A stretch of DNA of 47,905 bases from Zygnema cylindricum (Eukaryota; Streptophyta; Zygnematophyceae; Zygnematales; Zygnemataceae). The DNA lies in the NCBI GenBank assembly GCA_037447655.1, contig JBBHKE010001084.1:1-47905 (forward strand), given 5' to 3'. The position numbers were made by a program, and so were the translations under genes. A model generated the notes under the pieces. That model was not told the DNA's origin, did not search any database, and was given only the letters and a program-made list of their open reading frames with translations. Of the stretch, positions 10,560-21,446 are shown piece by piece; positions within the stretch are counted from its first letter, which is position 1; each line of letters begins with the position of its first letter.

Positions 10560-11523
10560 CTTCACGATTCTTTTGAAGCCTCAGCTCCGATAGCTTGATG
10601 CAATCAACTATGAAGTGCCTCGCCTTTTGCAGAAATGGCAAAGGCCATTTGGAGTCCTCGGTTCTCCAAATTGGTTCTTTTCCCCTTTAAAGTTGTTGTA
10701 CGGCTTCTTCGGATCCTTCCTCCATTCGTCTGTTCCGGCAGCTAGAGCTTGAACGCTCTTTCCTCCTCTCCGGATCTCAATGGTATTCTCTTGCACAAGT
10801 ATTATTCGGACCACGGTGTTCCACTTCCAAGCACTATCATCCATTTCTTGCACTCGGTACACGATATTTCATACTCCTCCGGCAACTTTATGATGAGAGT
10901 GTTAACTTTTATTTTCATAGTGCCTGTCTATCCGACACTTTCCATCTCTATGTACAGACAAGAGAGATCTCTGCAATAGTCCAACATCTTTCCTCCTTTG
11001 AAAGTGTAACTCTTCAGCCTCTGCTCAACCAGCTGGAGCTCCTGAATGGTGCCAGCTCTATAGATCTCCACTAAGGTCATCCACAACTCCTCGGCCTTAA
11101 AGATGTGAAAGTGAGAGGTTGCTAAAGCTTGAGTGAGTTACCCCATAATGAAGTGTCTGGCATTCATGTTGGTGTACTCCCATATTTGAATGTTGTTTTC
11201 CTCGGTCTTCACGGACACCGCTCCGGGTGCCGTGGCAATAAGAGTGAGAGGTGTCTCCTTTCCTTTCCCCTTTTCGGACACACTGCTGTCCCCATCATCT
11301 ATCTCCTCCTTTAGAGTAGATCTTGCTTTAGAGAACCTCACTCCTCTAAACCTTGGTGGAGTTCCTTGAGACGGACGCTTCACTTGTCCACTAACAATAC
11401 CCCAGTATTGTTTCTCACACAATGCCCCTGTCATCATAACTTCCCAGTAAATGAACCCATATCCGCTGATTATGGGCACCCTACAGGGTGAGCCCATAAC
11501 CTGCAATTCTGTGTCCCCCATTT
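10560..11523 (-). pseudogene. Relic B gag
   Basis: Two in-frame start candidates exist: ATG at 11521-11523 inside the LTR (MGDTELQVMG) and ATG at 11495-11497 inside the primer-binding site (MGSPCRVPII). The capsid region continues GFIYWEVMMTGALCEKQYWG. A damaged CCHC zinc knuckle starts CHFCKRRG near 10630 and is broken by a frameshift. Frames also break near 11138 and 10862. The open frame in fact reads upstream into the LTR as far as 11683. Confidence 0.7.
11487..11501 (-). promoter_or_regulatory. Primer-binding site of B (half tRNA-iMet type)
   Basis: GGTTATGGGCTCACC lies with no gap after the LTR end (..GAATTGCA). It matches the complement of the anticodon stem-loop of eukaryotic initiator tRNA-Met (known tRNA segment GGGCCCAUAACC) over the first ten bases and, with one mismatch, beyond. 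Internal half-tRNA priming is known for Drosophila copia and yeast Ty5. The ATG in the site is in frame with gag. Confidence 0.75.
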
Positions 11524-12498
11524 GGACCAAAATTGAGGAAGCCTCTTGGTAGTTTTGAACTAACTCACTTTCAACTACAGCAACTGCCACCAAGGCAGAC
11601 AAATAGATAATTTGACTGCACCCCTGTGTAGTATGGACTCCCTTGGGTCCAAAGCAAGAAGAATCACTGAAAACGCCCAACAAGGCGATTAGTCATAGAG
11701 TGGCTAAGATGCCAATATTTATACAAGCTTATTGGGAGAGAGGCGGCTACCTCCTCAATCTACTAAGTCCTAAACCCTCTCACAACTCCTATCTACTGAG
11801 GTACGGTACTAATCAAAAGACTGTACAGTAGAGAATGGTACTACGGCTGATGTACTTTCTGTACCGCCTGTGTACGACAAGGCCATGGAGTGGACGCTTG
11901 TCTCTTTCGGACATGTCTTCATGCTCTCCGGGATTTCCTCTTCTCAATGACATCGTGCCACGTGTCACAAGGTCATGTGACGACCGAAAACCGCCAAGGC
12001 GGCCATTACAGGATCTCGGCGATGGTGCGGGCCGTCGGATCAAAACCGGCTTTAAACGACAGCCGTACAAAAACAAAGTACAGTACATTTGTTTCCTACG
12101 AACTAAAACTCCAACTAGTTTTTATGTATTCTATTTGTAATTCTGTTATTCGGATTAGCCGCCTATGTATTGTTTAAATAGCTATCAAACCACATGTATC
12201 CTAACGGACTATGACGATAGACTAGTAAGGGTTGACGGCTACGCCTCGCCCTACCGGTCGGAGGTTCGAGTCATGTCGGACTCAACCTTTTTGGTTGAGA
12301 GTGACTTAGGTTACTCTTAAGCCCAACCTATGGAGCTAACGAAGCCATGGCTCCACCGCCCTCTCTCACCTTCAGTGACTACAACAAGTATTGCGGTTAG
12401 AGAGACAAGGTGGAGGCAGGTTGCCTGTGCTTTCTTTTTCCTTTTTTATTTTAAATAAGACCTAGAAAATATCTCCCCTAAATCTAGTGATTTCAACA
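11502..12498 (-). repeat. 5' LTR of relic B
   Basis: On the minus strand it runs TGTTGAAATCACTAG..(997 bp)..GAATTGCA, followed at once by the primer-binding site. It is homologous to the LTRs of C, D and 40676-41690 (shared TTTTCTAGGTCTT near the start, AGCCATGGCT, CCACGTG, CAGAAAGTAC-T-AGC). A TATA-like TATAAATA lies at about 11714-11721 (minus), roughly 210 bp before the LTR end, and a G-box GCCACGTGTC at 11957-11966. A tRNA-like antisense segment lies at about 12214-12290. Confidence 0.8.
12214..12290 (+). other. tRNA-like segment antisense to the B LTR
   Basis: On the plus strand it shows a box-B-like GGTTCGAGTC (12262-12271) and upstream a weak box-A-like AGACTAGTAAGG. The same position in the C, D and solo LTRs also holds a tRNA-like segment on the strand opposite to the LTR. 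Too degenerate to be a tRNA. Confidence 0.45.
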
Positions 12499-13390
12499 CA
12501 CTATTTTGCTCAGGATTTTCAGGAACTGTCTTTTGGTGTTGCACTCTATGTTCTCTCAAAAAATCCACAAACTAGTTAGAGGTATACTCTCCACTATTGT
12601 CACTCGTTGCTCTCTTGATTGAGGTTTGATGGAATTTTTCACTCCATGCTTTATATTGTCTAAAACATTCATGAGCTTCTGACTAATTTTTCAAAAATAC
12701 ACCTTAGAATACCTAAACCAATCATCAGTGATAGTCATTATAATTATTTTCCCCCCTCGGAGAAAGCACTCTGGCTGGTCCCCAAATATCTGTGTTTACT
12801 AAATCTAGAATCATTTCTCCCTTTCAGGTGGCAGTTTTTGGGAAGGGTAACATGTGTGCTTTACTTTGAGCACATCCACTACAATCACTTAGATTCTCAC
12901 TCTCACCGAACTCAATCCCTTCCACTACTCCCATCTGTTTTATCTCTCTTAACTTATCTAGATTCACATGCCTAAGCCTCTCATGCCATAACATTATATC
13001 ATGAACCCAGCATAGTAAAGTTTCTTCTTTTCATTGCTTAAAATCAGCCTAAACATCCCTTGGCTACCTTTTTCAGTAGTAAAATAAACTTCCTCCTCAA
13101 AACTAGCACCAAAGACTCCTTTCCTAGTGCTAGTACCAAAACCCTTATCATCAAATACAAATGTAGAGATGAGGTTTTTTCAGATCCATAATAATCAAAA
13201 CATCAAAAAATGTAACTATGGATGTCTTTCCTTCTACTAACACTTTCAGATCTATCGATCCTACGAGAGCAGTAGTGATTATCCTTCCATCCGCGTTCTC
13301 TATGTCTACGGTGGGATTCTTTTTTATCTTAGTGACCAGGTGTTTATCCTTATACATGTGCATGGAAGCACCTCTATCTACAATCTAGCC
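12499..13390 (-). pseudogene. Relic C protease and N-terminal integrase
   Basis: The protease active site reads DRGAS instead of DSGAS (near 13365-13380), a loss of the Ser/Thr after the catalytic Asp. The following frame (13151-13363) resembles B (KDKHLVTKIKKNPTVDIE). Integrase shows remnants of the zinc finger and catalytic core, and ends at the sequence preceding the catalytic Glu, exactly at the B LTR. The region contains many stops. Confidence 0.7.
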
Positions 13391-14537
13391 TGCTTCACCT
13401 TTCAATCCACTGAAAGCACATTTCCGCTTTCGTGGAATTTCGACCTCGTTTTTCGCCTCCAACTCATCATCCAATAGAAGCTCGTCGTCCTCGTCCTCGG
13501 ACTTCGCCTCATGTACTTGTGTCACAAGGGCCTTTTTCTTTCCTCTCGAGGGTCCATTAGTTTGCCCCTCCTTTAGCTGAAGCTTCATTAGCTTGGTACA
13601 CTCTATCATATAGTGTCCTGGTTTCTTACAAAAATGGCACAAACCCTTGGGATTCTTTGGTCGGAACTCCTCGGTCTGATTTTTCTACCTATCCCTTTGA
13701 TAAATTCTGACCTGTTTCTGGGAAACAGTGTTCCTCTAATCGATCCCAGCTGCTAAGGCTTGCCCACTCTTTCCTCCTCTTCAGATCGCAATCGTATTCT
13801 CCTGAACGAGAATCATCCCTACCACTGAATTCCAAATCCACCTTTAGTGCGCTAAGTCCTACACAGGGTTGACTATGTTCTTGAACTCAAACGAGTAACT
13901 TCATCTATAAACAGTTAACCTTTTTCTTTTCACTAAATACTTTTCCAACACTCTGGAGTTCCATGAAAAGTGTAGCAAGCTCATTGCAATAATCCATCAT
14001 CTTTCCCCCTTTAAATACATACTCCTTAATTTTCTGATAAGCCAACGACTATTGCTGAATTGTACCACTTCTATACATCTTTATGAGAGTCGCCCAAAGA
14101 TAAGATGCCCTCTCTACTTGTAAATGAGGAGATGCAAGCCCTTGAGTAAGATGGTGGAGGATGAAGTGCTTAGCCCCCATATTGTTGTAGTCCCACGTAT
14201 AGATATCATTCTCCTCGTTCCTCGGAATAGGTGACATGAATGCCGAACAGGTTGCTATTGGGGTGACCTTCTCCTTCTTCTTTCCTTTGTCCACTACCTC
14301 CTCTTTTTTTCTCTCCTCCGTTGAAAATGGATCTGCATCTCTAGTGAATCTACCTCGTGCAAACACTGGAGGGGTCCTAAGACTTGATGGATGCCTCACC
14401 CATCCACTCACTATTCCCCAAAACCGTTTCTCACATAGAGCTCTTGTCATCATTCTTTCCCAGTATATGAAACCAGCTCCATTGAAGATGGGCACCTTAG
14501 AGGGAGGGCCCATAACCTGTAGCTCTGAGACCTCCAT
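13385..14537 (-). pseudogene. Relic C gag
   Basis: Start candidates in one frame: ATG at 14535-14537 within the LTR (MEVSELQVMG) and ATG at 14511-14513 within the primer-binding site (MGPPSKVPIF). The capsid part GFIYWERMMTRALCEKRFWG is homologous to B. An intact CCHC knuckle CHFCKKPGHYMIEC lies near 13600-13640. The frame breaks between about 14049 and 13642. Confidence 0.75.
14506..14517 (-). promoter_or_regulatory. Primer-binding site of C (half tRNA-iMet type)
   Basis: GGTTATGGGCCC directly follows the LTR terminus CTACA. All 12 bases are complementary to the initiator tRNA-Met anticodon-loop segment GGGCCCAUAACC, including CAU opposite the ATG. This is the best match of the three half-tRNA sites in the window. 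Confidence 0.8.
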
Positions 14538-15400
14538 AGGTCCTCACAGAAAGCAGCTCACACTAAGCCTCTAGGATAACCTTGACACCTTCGTGTTTCA
14601 GCAAGTATGACTGCCACACTGACAAACAAAAAGTCTGACAACCTTCATCTTTGTAAAGAGAAGACTCCCCTGGGACTATACCAAAAAGAATCTCTGAATT
14701 TGCTCCCCTGAGCAGTAAGTTATAGAGGGTCAAATTTGACCTTTTGTACAGAAGCTCCCTGTGAGAGAGGGTCCAATCCATCAATTTTTTCTAAGTCCTA
14801 TCTCTCTCTAAAACTCTTTCTATTAAAGTACAACACCAATTATAATAATGTATCGTATATAAAGGCACAGATGCCGATGTACTTTGTGTAGGCCCATTGT
14901 ACGACATGGCCAACAAGTCGACACATGTCATTTTTGGATCGGTTCATATAATCCTCGGAGATATCGTATTCCAATATGATTGTGCCACGTGTCAATTGAT
15001 GTGACGCTGACCACAAACCACCAAAAACCTATTCTGCGATCTCGGCATGCTTCGCGACCGTCCGATTAAATCGGATTTCAATCGTAGCCGTTATAAATAC
15101 TTGCGCGATATTTGTTTTGCCTTCGAAACAAAGTGCACAGTATCCGTTTCGGATACTCCGTACGGCGTACAACACAAACTATATCTATGTCCAAATATCC
15201 TGTAAAATGAAATAGCCTATGTGTAAGTATTTATCTAATTATCAAACCCTATATCGTATAACCTTGATCTAGGACTAATTGGCTAAGGCTATCGGCTACC
15301 GGCGGCTCTGACGCACGGCAGATACCACGTTCAATTCCCATGTCCGTCAATTACTATTTTGGTAAATCTACCAATCTAATGTCTGTCCCCGCTTGAATAG
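14518..15400 (-). repeat. Relic C 5' LTR, downstream part
   Basis: Continues the LTR that starts at 21603; together the two parts make about 1040 bp. It holds a G-box GCCACGTGTC (14984-14993) and, on the plus strand at about 15268-15352, a tRNA-like stretch with box-A-like TTGGCTAAGGC and box-B-like CGTTCAATTCC. Homologous to 34053-35115 (for example GTACGGCGTACGGAAC versus GTACGCCGTACGG). Confidence 0.75.
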
Positions 15401-16364
15401 TGTTTTTCTATGACAACTCGTGCACGTGGTGCTGCAGCAGTAATTCTAGAAGTAGACATACTTCAGCAGAAGCTAACAAGAAATCCTATCAAACACTGAT
15501 CTTTATCACACTGTAAAAACTGACTCACAGGTCAAATTTACTTAGAATTTAGCATACAAGATAATCACCATCACACTCTAAACTCCCAAAGTTACAAACA
15601 AATTGACTTAGTTAAACATAAGAAGGAGACCGGCAAGTTTCCAAAAAATTGGCCTTTAGATTCCCAATATCCTAAAATAGATTACAAAATAATTCTAAGT
15701 GCTAAAACTTAATACATTGAGTGAATATCTACTGCTCACTGACCAGTCAAATGACTACACCTGGAATAGTGGTACTCTAGTGTAGTACGAAAAGGTACGC
15801 TAAAGTACTTCCAAAAACATAATTGCAACTAGCCTTTAAAGTAAACAGTCAAACACAATTTCATAATACACCACGCTACAAATAAATGTTTCCTCAGGTT
15901 TTCCTAATCTGGAGCCGTACCCCTAATGTTGCTTGTTGAGTCAACAAGTGTATAATATGTCCAACCTGGTGTTGGAAACTAGTACAAATATCAGGACTGC
16001 TTACGGTGCATCTCGTCACCTGTGGTCCCCACTCAAATCTCAACCGTTAGCTTGATAGAGATCGACGTACGATGTTTGCACTTCACAATTGTGTTCCCTG
16101 ATGTCCAGTTCATTTCCCGTCCGCCCGATTTGCCGAAGTCACTCGTTCGATAGGCGCCATGTGTCCGGGCCCATTCCATATTTCCTGCGTTTGTTTGAAA
16201 TGTCAACTCGTGTCTCATAAGACTGTACAGAATACTCTTAGAGTAATACTTCCCTGTCACACTATTCAAAGTAAGTATTACATCTAACATTCCAAAAAAT
16301 ATTCTAAGTATTATTTCTCCCCTCACAGCCCTATCTACTGAGAATAAAGCTTTTAATAACAACA
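15401..16364 (-). repeat. 3' LTR of element E
   Basis: Homologous to 20512-21446. It retains the LTR-encoded gag start (ATGTCTACTTC.. near 15450, minus strand). Upstream of its start, a purine-rich AAGTGAG borders the internal region and is a poor polypurine tract. Confidence 0.8.
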
Positions 16365-16399
16365 CTCACTTAAAGCTTTAGACTCAGTTACTCACTTAG

Positions 16400-17990
16400 T
16401 CGAACAGCTCGTCTGCAAAACTGTAATTTAGGTGCAGGTAGAGCTTTAGTTAGCATATCTGCAACCATATTTTCATCAGGTAAATAACACAATTTGATGA
16501 CCTTTGCCAGCACTTTTTCTCGGACAAAAATGCAGTCTCACATCCATGTGTTTACTCTTAAAGTGGTGGCTAAGATTGGAGGCGATGACAATAGCTGCCT
16601 GGGTGTCACACCAGATGATTTGAGGACGAATTTGCATGTGTCCCTGTTCCTGCAAAAGTGCCTTTACCCATAGGAGTTCCTTGAGGGTGGAACTTCCTGC
16701 CATGTATTCTGACTCCATAGTTGATTGAGCTGTGACCTTTTAAAGTTTGCTGCTCCAGCAGCAAGTTTCGTTTCCAATCTGCAAGATAAGACCAGTAGTT
16801 GATTGCCTGCTAGGCGTATCGCGATAGCTTGCGTCGCTCCAAGTCTGCAATTTGACTTCTCCTCCTCCGAGGAAAAGTTTGAGATTTCGGGTCCCTGCCA
16901 GATACCTCAAAACCCTCTTTGCAGCTTCTTGGTCTGACCTTTTCGGATTCTACACGCTCCTACTCAGAGCCCCAACAACAGTTGTCACATCCGGCCTTGT
17001 GCAGTTCATAATATAGATGAGATTGCCAACTACTTGTCTATATGGTTTTGAGGCCATGAATCCTTCCTCCCCTTACTCTAGACTATCATCAACTACAATG
17101 CCAGAATCTGAATCAACTCCCTCTAACTTCTCTCTGTATTCCATAGGAGTGACACACCCTTTAGCTTCTTTCATATCAAATTTTTCAAGCATGGAACCTA
17201 TAGCCTCTTTTTGAGTTAGCATAATCTGTCTCTCATTTGTGTTTCTCTCTACTTGTATCCCTATGATGTATTTGGCCTCGTTGAGGTCTTTCATCTCAAA
17301 TTTGGACTTCAAGGCTCTTTTTATACGATTTATTTCATCCAAAGATTTGCTGATTAATAGCAAATCATCTACATACACAGCAACATACAATACACCATCC
17401 TCCCCTTGCAAAAGATACACAGAGTGATCAGAACTAATCCTCTTAAAGCCTAATATGGTGAAGAACTCATCTAATTTTAGGTTCTATTGTCTAGAGGCCT
17501 ATTTCAGCCCATGCAACGATTTCATCAATTTGCATACTATTTTTTCTTTTCCTTTTTCTACATACATCTTTGGTTGCTGCATATAAATAGTTTCTTCTAG
17601 CTCTCCATGAAGGAAAGTTATCTTTATATCCATTTGATGCACTTCCATATTTTCAATTGCTGCTAAACTTAAAAGAATCCTGATAGTAGAAACCTTACCA
17701 CTAGAGAGAAGGTCTCCTCAAAGTCGATTCCTTCTTTCTGATTGTAACCTTTGGCCACCAGTCTGGCCTTGTAATCTCTCAATGGTGCCATCCGGGTTAA
17801 ACTTTAGTTTGAATACCCATTTGCTGCGGATGGCTTTCCGGTTTGAAGGGAGATCAACCAGCTCCCATGTTTGAGCTTGCATGATGGACATTATTGCATC
17901 ATTTGCCGCCTCTATCGACTGATTTTTTTTCAGGTGAAGAGAGGGCTTCTCAGATAGTCTGAGGTTCTCTCGGGTTAGCAGAATAAGCAA
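16400..17990 (-). pseudogene. Element E RT and RNase H
   Basis: RT begins near 17990, with the block AQTWELVDLPSNRKAIRSKW (about 17820-17880). The catalytic AVYVDDLLLIS is near 17345-17380 and a KFEMKDLNEAKYIIGIQVE block near 17240-17300. RNase H shows MESEYMAGSSTLKELLWVKA (from 16718) and a SKHMDVRLHF block near 16530-16560. Frame breaks occur near 17490, 17700, 17770, 16950 and 16740. Confidence 0.8.
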
Positions 17991-17999
17991 AGTGGGAAC

Positions 18000-19208
18000 T
18001 TAACTGAAGGCGGTTGCTTGATCTCCTTCCACCCGGAACTTCTGAGGTGGAGAACGAAGGATGTCTCGCATTCGTAGTTGGTCTGGTCACTTGTTTTGTT
18101 TAGTCTTGGAGCTGTGCAAATTGCTCTATCTGAGTCGTAAGAGGCACATGGGGATCAAAAGAAAGTTGTTATGCAATCAGGTGCTGAACAGCAGGAAGAA
18201 ATAGTGTCTTTTGCGTGCCAAATAAAACATATTCTTGTGATTTTTCTGCTGCCTGGTTTTCTCTCTTTGTAAATAGATTTGCAGATTCATTTTCATCTTT
18301 CAAAATTATATTTCTAGAAATTACTATCTTGTTCTTATGTAAAACAAATACTCTATATCCCTTGGAATTTTCATCATATCCTACAAGAATACTTGGCAAA
18401 CCTTTTGGTTCTAATTTCCAATTATTCGGAGAAGTGTCCAAAATAAAGCATTTATTTCCGAATACTCTGAAATGACTAACATCTAGTTTTTACCTATCCA
18501 TATCTCAAAAGGTGTAGTGCTAATTGACCCAGATGCTATCCTATTTTTAATGTAAACTGCACAATTGAGGGCCTCAGCCCAGAATTTAATATCAAGATTT
18601 TTGTCTGTTAACATAGATCTAGCACTTTCTGCAATAGTCCTATTCAGTCTTTTTGAGACGCCATTTTGCTGTGGTGTGTAAGGGACCGTGAGCAGGCAAC
18701 TGATACCCTCATCCAAAAGAAATTTGTCAAACTCCTTTGATATGTACTCTCCTCCATTGTCCGATCTAAGCTCCGGAATCGAAGCACCATGCAATTTTTC
18801 CGCCATAGCCTTGTAGTGTTTGAAGTGTCCGAACACTTCACTCTTGTCTTCCATGAAATATACCTTCGTGAACTTGGAGAAGTCATCTATAAACCTGACC
18901 CTCACAGCAAAGGGCACTTGAGCTGGTCCCAAAACATCCAAATGTATAAGCTGCAAACCTTTTGTAAACCGATGTTCCGATACTTGTGGAAAGGGTTTCT
19001 TGTGAATCTTTCCTAGTGAGCAGCCATCACATGTTTTAATTGGATGATTAGTAAGAGAAACACCTTCTATTGTACCAGAATTAACCATTTTATGCAAGCT
19101 ATAATAGTGAACATGACCTAGTTTGTTATGCCGTAATTCATTTTCAGAAACAACACTTGAGTACAGAAGATCGTTTTTTTTTGTGTTAGCCATATCTATA
19201 CAATACAT
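18000..19208 (-). pseudogene. Element E integrase
   Basis: A fairly intact stretch (18483-19208) contains the HHCC finger (HNKLGHVHY..CDGCSLGKIH), first catalytic Asp in HLDVLGPAQ, and second Asp in LRSDNGGEY. At the third catalytic position the sequence reads NGVSKRLNRT, where the family and element F have NGVAERLNRT, so the catalytic Glu is Lys. The C-terminal domain follows after a frameshift (18169-18441, VGYDENSKGYRVFV). Confidence 0.8.
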
Positions 19209-19220
19209 TTTGCTTGAATC

Positions 19221-19577
19221 TCAAGCTTGTGTGACTGCCACCTTCCCCAGCTTGCTTACAACCTCCCTACCGCCCTTAAGGCTGACCTCAAATCCTTTGC
19301 TCTCAATTAGAGAAGTTGAAAATACATTCTTTTTGAAATCATTTACATACAAGACATTGGGAAGAGTCCTTTCAACTGATTTTCCCCCTATGTCTACCTG
19401 CAAAAACATATCACCCTGAGCAGAAGTCTGAACACTCATGCCACACGCATAGTAGATGTTCCTTGCGGGTGTGGACTTGAGATTTGTAAAGTGTCTTTTG
19501 TTCCAACACATGTGTGCCGATGCCCCAGTATCCTTGATCCAACCGGCGTCCTTTGAGCCCTCCATTGCTGCCGCCAT
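19221..19577 (-). pseudogene. Element E protease
   Basis: Retropepsin region with active-site motif WIKDTGASAHMC near the start, followed by beta-strand-rich sequence ending in the GAG-pre-integrase linker (VFSTSLIESKGFEVSLKGG). The active-site triad D-T-G is intact. It is cut off from integrase by a stop near 19220. Confidence 0.75.
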
Positions 19578-19699
19578 TGCAAATAATTCTAAATCATCCT
19601 GCCCATTGAAAAGTTATAGACTCATCCTCCTGAATTACAAATGAAGAAAACAAGGAGTTGTTTTGCAATTGATTACGAGAAAAGTTATGAATAAACTGA

Positions 19700-20570
19700 C
19701 TATGCTGCCAACCTAGCCTATATAAACCTTTTTCATTCGCCTTTTTGAGCTTAAAACATTACCTATATCCATGACCCTTATCTGAACAATAAAAACAAGT
19801 AGTGAAAGATCTACTATTCTGCCCTTGATTAAAATGTTTAAAATGACCATGGTTCTGGTTAAACTGGTTCTTTTGCTGAATAAATTGTTTCTTTGCTGAT
19901 TAAACTGTCCTTTTATATCATAGTCTGTGTTAAAATCCTCTACTTGCTTTTCTCCGTTAAGCATCTTAGGCGCAGACTCTTCCTCTAAGATAATATTGAT
20001 ACCTAGTTGAAGTGTCCAGCTAGCCTTATCATGTTTTTTCAATTTAGCAGATGCATCTTTGATACTGCTTGGAAGACCTCTAATAATCAAAGCAGCTTGC
20101 TAAAACTCAAGAAAACTCCCACCAGCACAAGCATGAGAGTCAATGAGAGCTCGAAAGCTATTTGTATACTCGGCCATTGTTCCCCCCGAGTATTTGAAGT
20201 CCCAAATTTTTCCTGCCAACAGAAGTTCTTCTTAAACATTCGCTTTTTCATAAGACGCCTTCAGCGATTTCCAGAAGTCAATCGCCTTTTTCATTTTGAT
20301 TCTCGACATAACCATATTCTCCGAGAGACACAATTTTAGAGCATTCCGAGCCTACGAATTCTTTTTCGCCCAAGTTGGATCAGCTTCATTAAGTGATCTA
20401 TCCAAAATCTCTAATAAGCCTGCAGTTTCAAAAAAAAACTCAACCATATCCGCCCACTAAACATACTTCTGCCCATTAAAGAAAGGAATTCTTCGAGACA
20501 GACCCATAACTTGTTGTTCTATGACAATTGGTGCAAGTGGTGCTACAGCAGTAGTTGTAAAAGTAGACAT
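19700..20570 (-). pseudogene. Element E gag
   Basis: In-frame ATGs at 20568-20570 (LTR) and 20505-20507 (primer-binding site). The encoded order is capsid-like sequence, then a single zinc knuckle CFYCSDKGHGYR-stop-C near 19750-19790, with a stop just before the last Cys. Several stops also break the capsid region, for example after NGQKYV. Confidence 0.7.
20501..20511 (-). promoter_or_regulatory. Primer-binding site of E (half tRNA-iMet type)
   Basis: AGTTATGGGTC directly follows the LTR end AACAACA. It matches the initiator tRNA-Met anticodon-loop complement GGTTATGGGCC at 9 of 11 positions. The ATG is in frame with gag, as in B and C. Confidence 0.65.
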
Positions 20571-21446
20571 ACTGAAGCAGAAGCTAACAAGAAATCCTAT
20601 CAAACATTGATCTTTTATCCCAATTTAAACTAACCCACAGCCAAATTACTCAGAATTCAGCATACAAGATAATCACCATACACGGTAAACCCTAAGTAAC
20701 AAACAAATTCACTCAGTTAACCATAAGATATGAGACATGCAAGTTTCCAAAAATGCCTCTTTAGATTCGTGAATATCCCAAAACTAAATACAAAATACTC
20801 CTAAGTCCTAAAACTTTATGCACTATGAGTATCTACTCTCACCGACCAATCAGATGACTACACCTGGAATAGTGGTACTATACTCGTGTACGACAAAGGT
20901 ACGCTGAGGTATTTCCCAAAACTTAATGCAACTAGAATAGTCAAACACTATTTCATAATGCACTACGCTACAGATAAATGTTTCGTCGGGTATTTCTAAT
21001 TTGGAGCCGTACTTATTGCTGAGTTAGCAAGTGTATAATATGTCCAACCTGGTGTTGGAAACTAGTTTGAATACATGACTGCTTATGGTGCATCTCATCA
21101 CCTGTGGTCTCCACTCAAATCTCAACCGTTAGCTTGATACAGATCAATGTCCGATGTTTGCTCTTCACAATTGTGTTCCCAGATGTCCGATTCATTTCCT
21201 GTCCGCCCAATTTACCGAAGTCACTCGTTCGATAGGCGCCATGTGTTTGGGTCCATTCCGTATTTCGTGCGTTTGTTTGAAATGTCGACGCGTGTCTCAT
21301 AAGACGGTACAAAATACTCATAGAGTAATACTTCACTGTCACACTATTCAAAGTAAGTATTACATCTAATATTCCAAAAAATATTCTTTGTATTATTTCT
21401 CACCTCATAGATCTATCTACTGAGAATAAAGCTTTTAAAAACAACA
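20512..21446 (-). repeat. 5' LTR of element E
   Basis: Minus strand TGTTGTTTTTAAAAGC..GTCATAGAACAACA. The terminal heptamers TGTTGTT/AACAACA are perfect inverted repeats. The last ~59 bp encode the first residues of gag (from ATG at 20570). Confidence 0.85.

Larger units (their letters stand above)
7400..12498 (-). mobile_element. Ty1/copia relic B, 3'-truncated
   Basis: 5' LTR (11502-12498), primer-binding site (11487-11501), gag, protease, integrase, RT and most of RNase H follow in copia order on the minus strand. The 3' end of RNase H, the polypurine tract and the 3' LTR are missing. The 5' LTR begins exactly where the integrase reading of relic C breaks off, so B inserted into C. Confidence 0.8.
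15401..21446 (-). mobile_element. Ty1/copia element E with both LTRs, inactive
   Basis: Nearly complete: 5' LTR 20512-21446, primer-binding site 20501-20511, gag-pol and 3' LTR 15401-16364. LTR ends are TGTTGTTTTT..AGAACAACA (5') and TGTTGTTATT..GAAAAACA (3'). E sits inside relic C's LTR. A clear 5-bp target duplication was not found (flanks read ATATC and CTATT on the minus strand). The LTRs differ by many substitutions and indels (935 versus 964 bp), so the insertion is much older than F. Confidence 0.85.

Noticed and set aside
11487-11501. Conventional tRNA 3'-end primer-binding site for B, C and E
   Set aside because: No TGG-led match to a tRNA 3' end lies at the LTR border, while the anticodon-arm match begins exactly there in all three.
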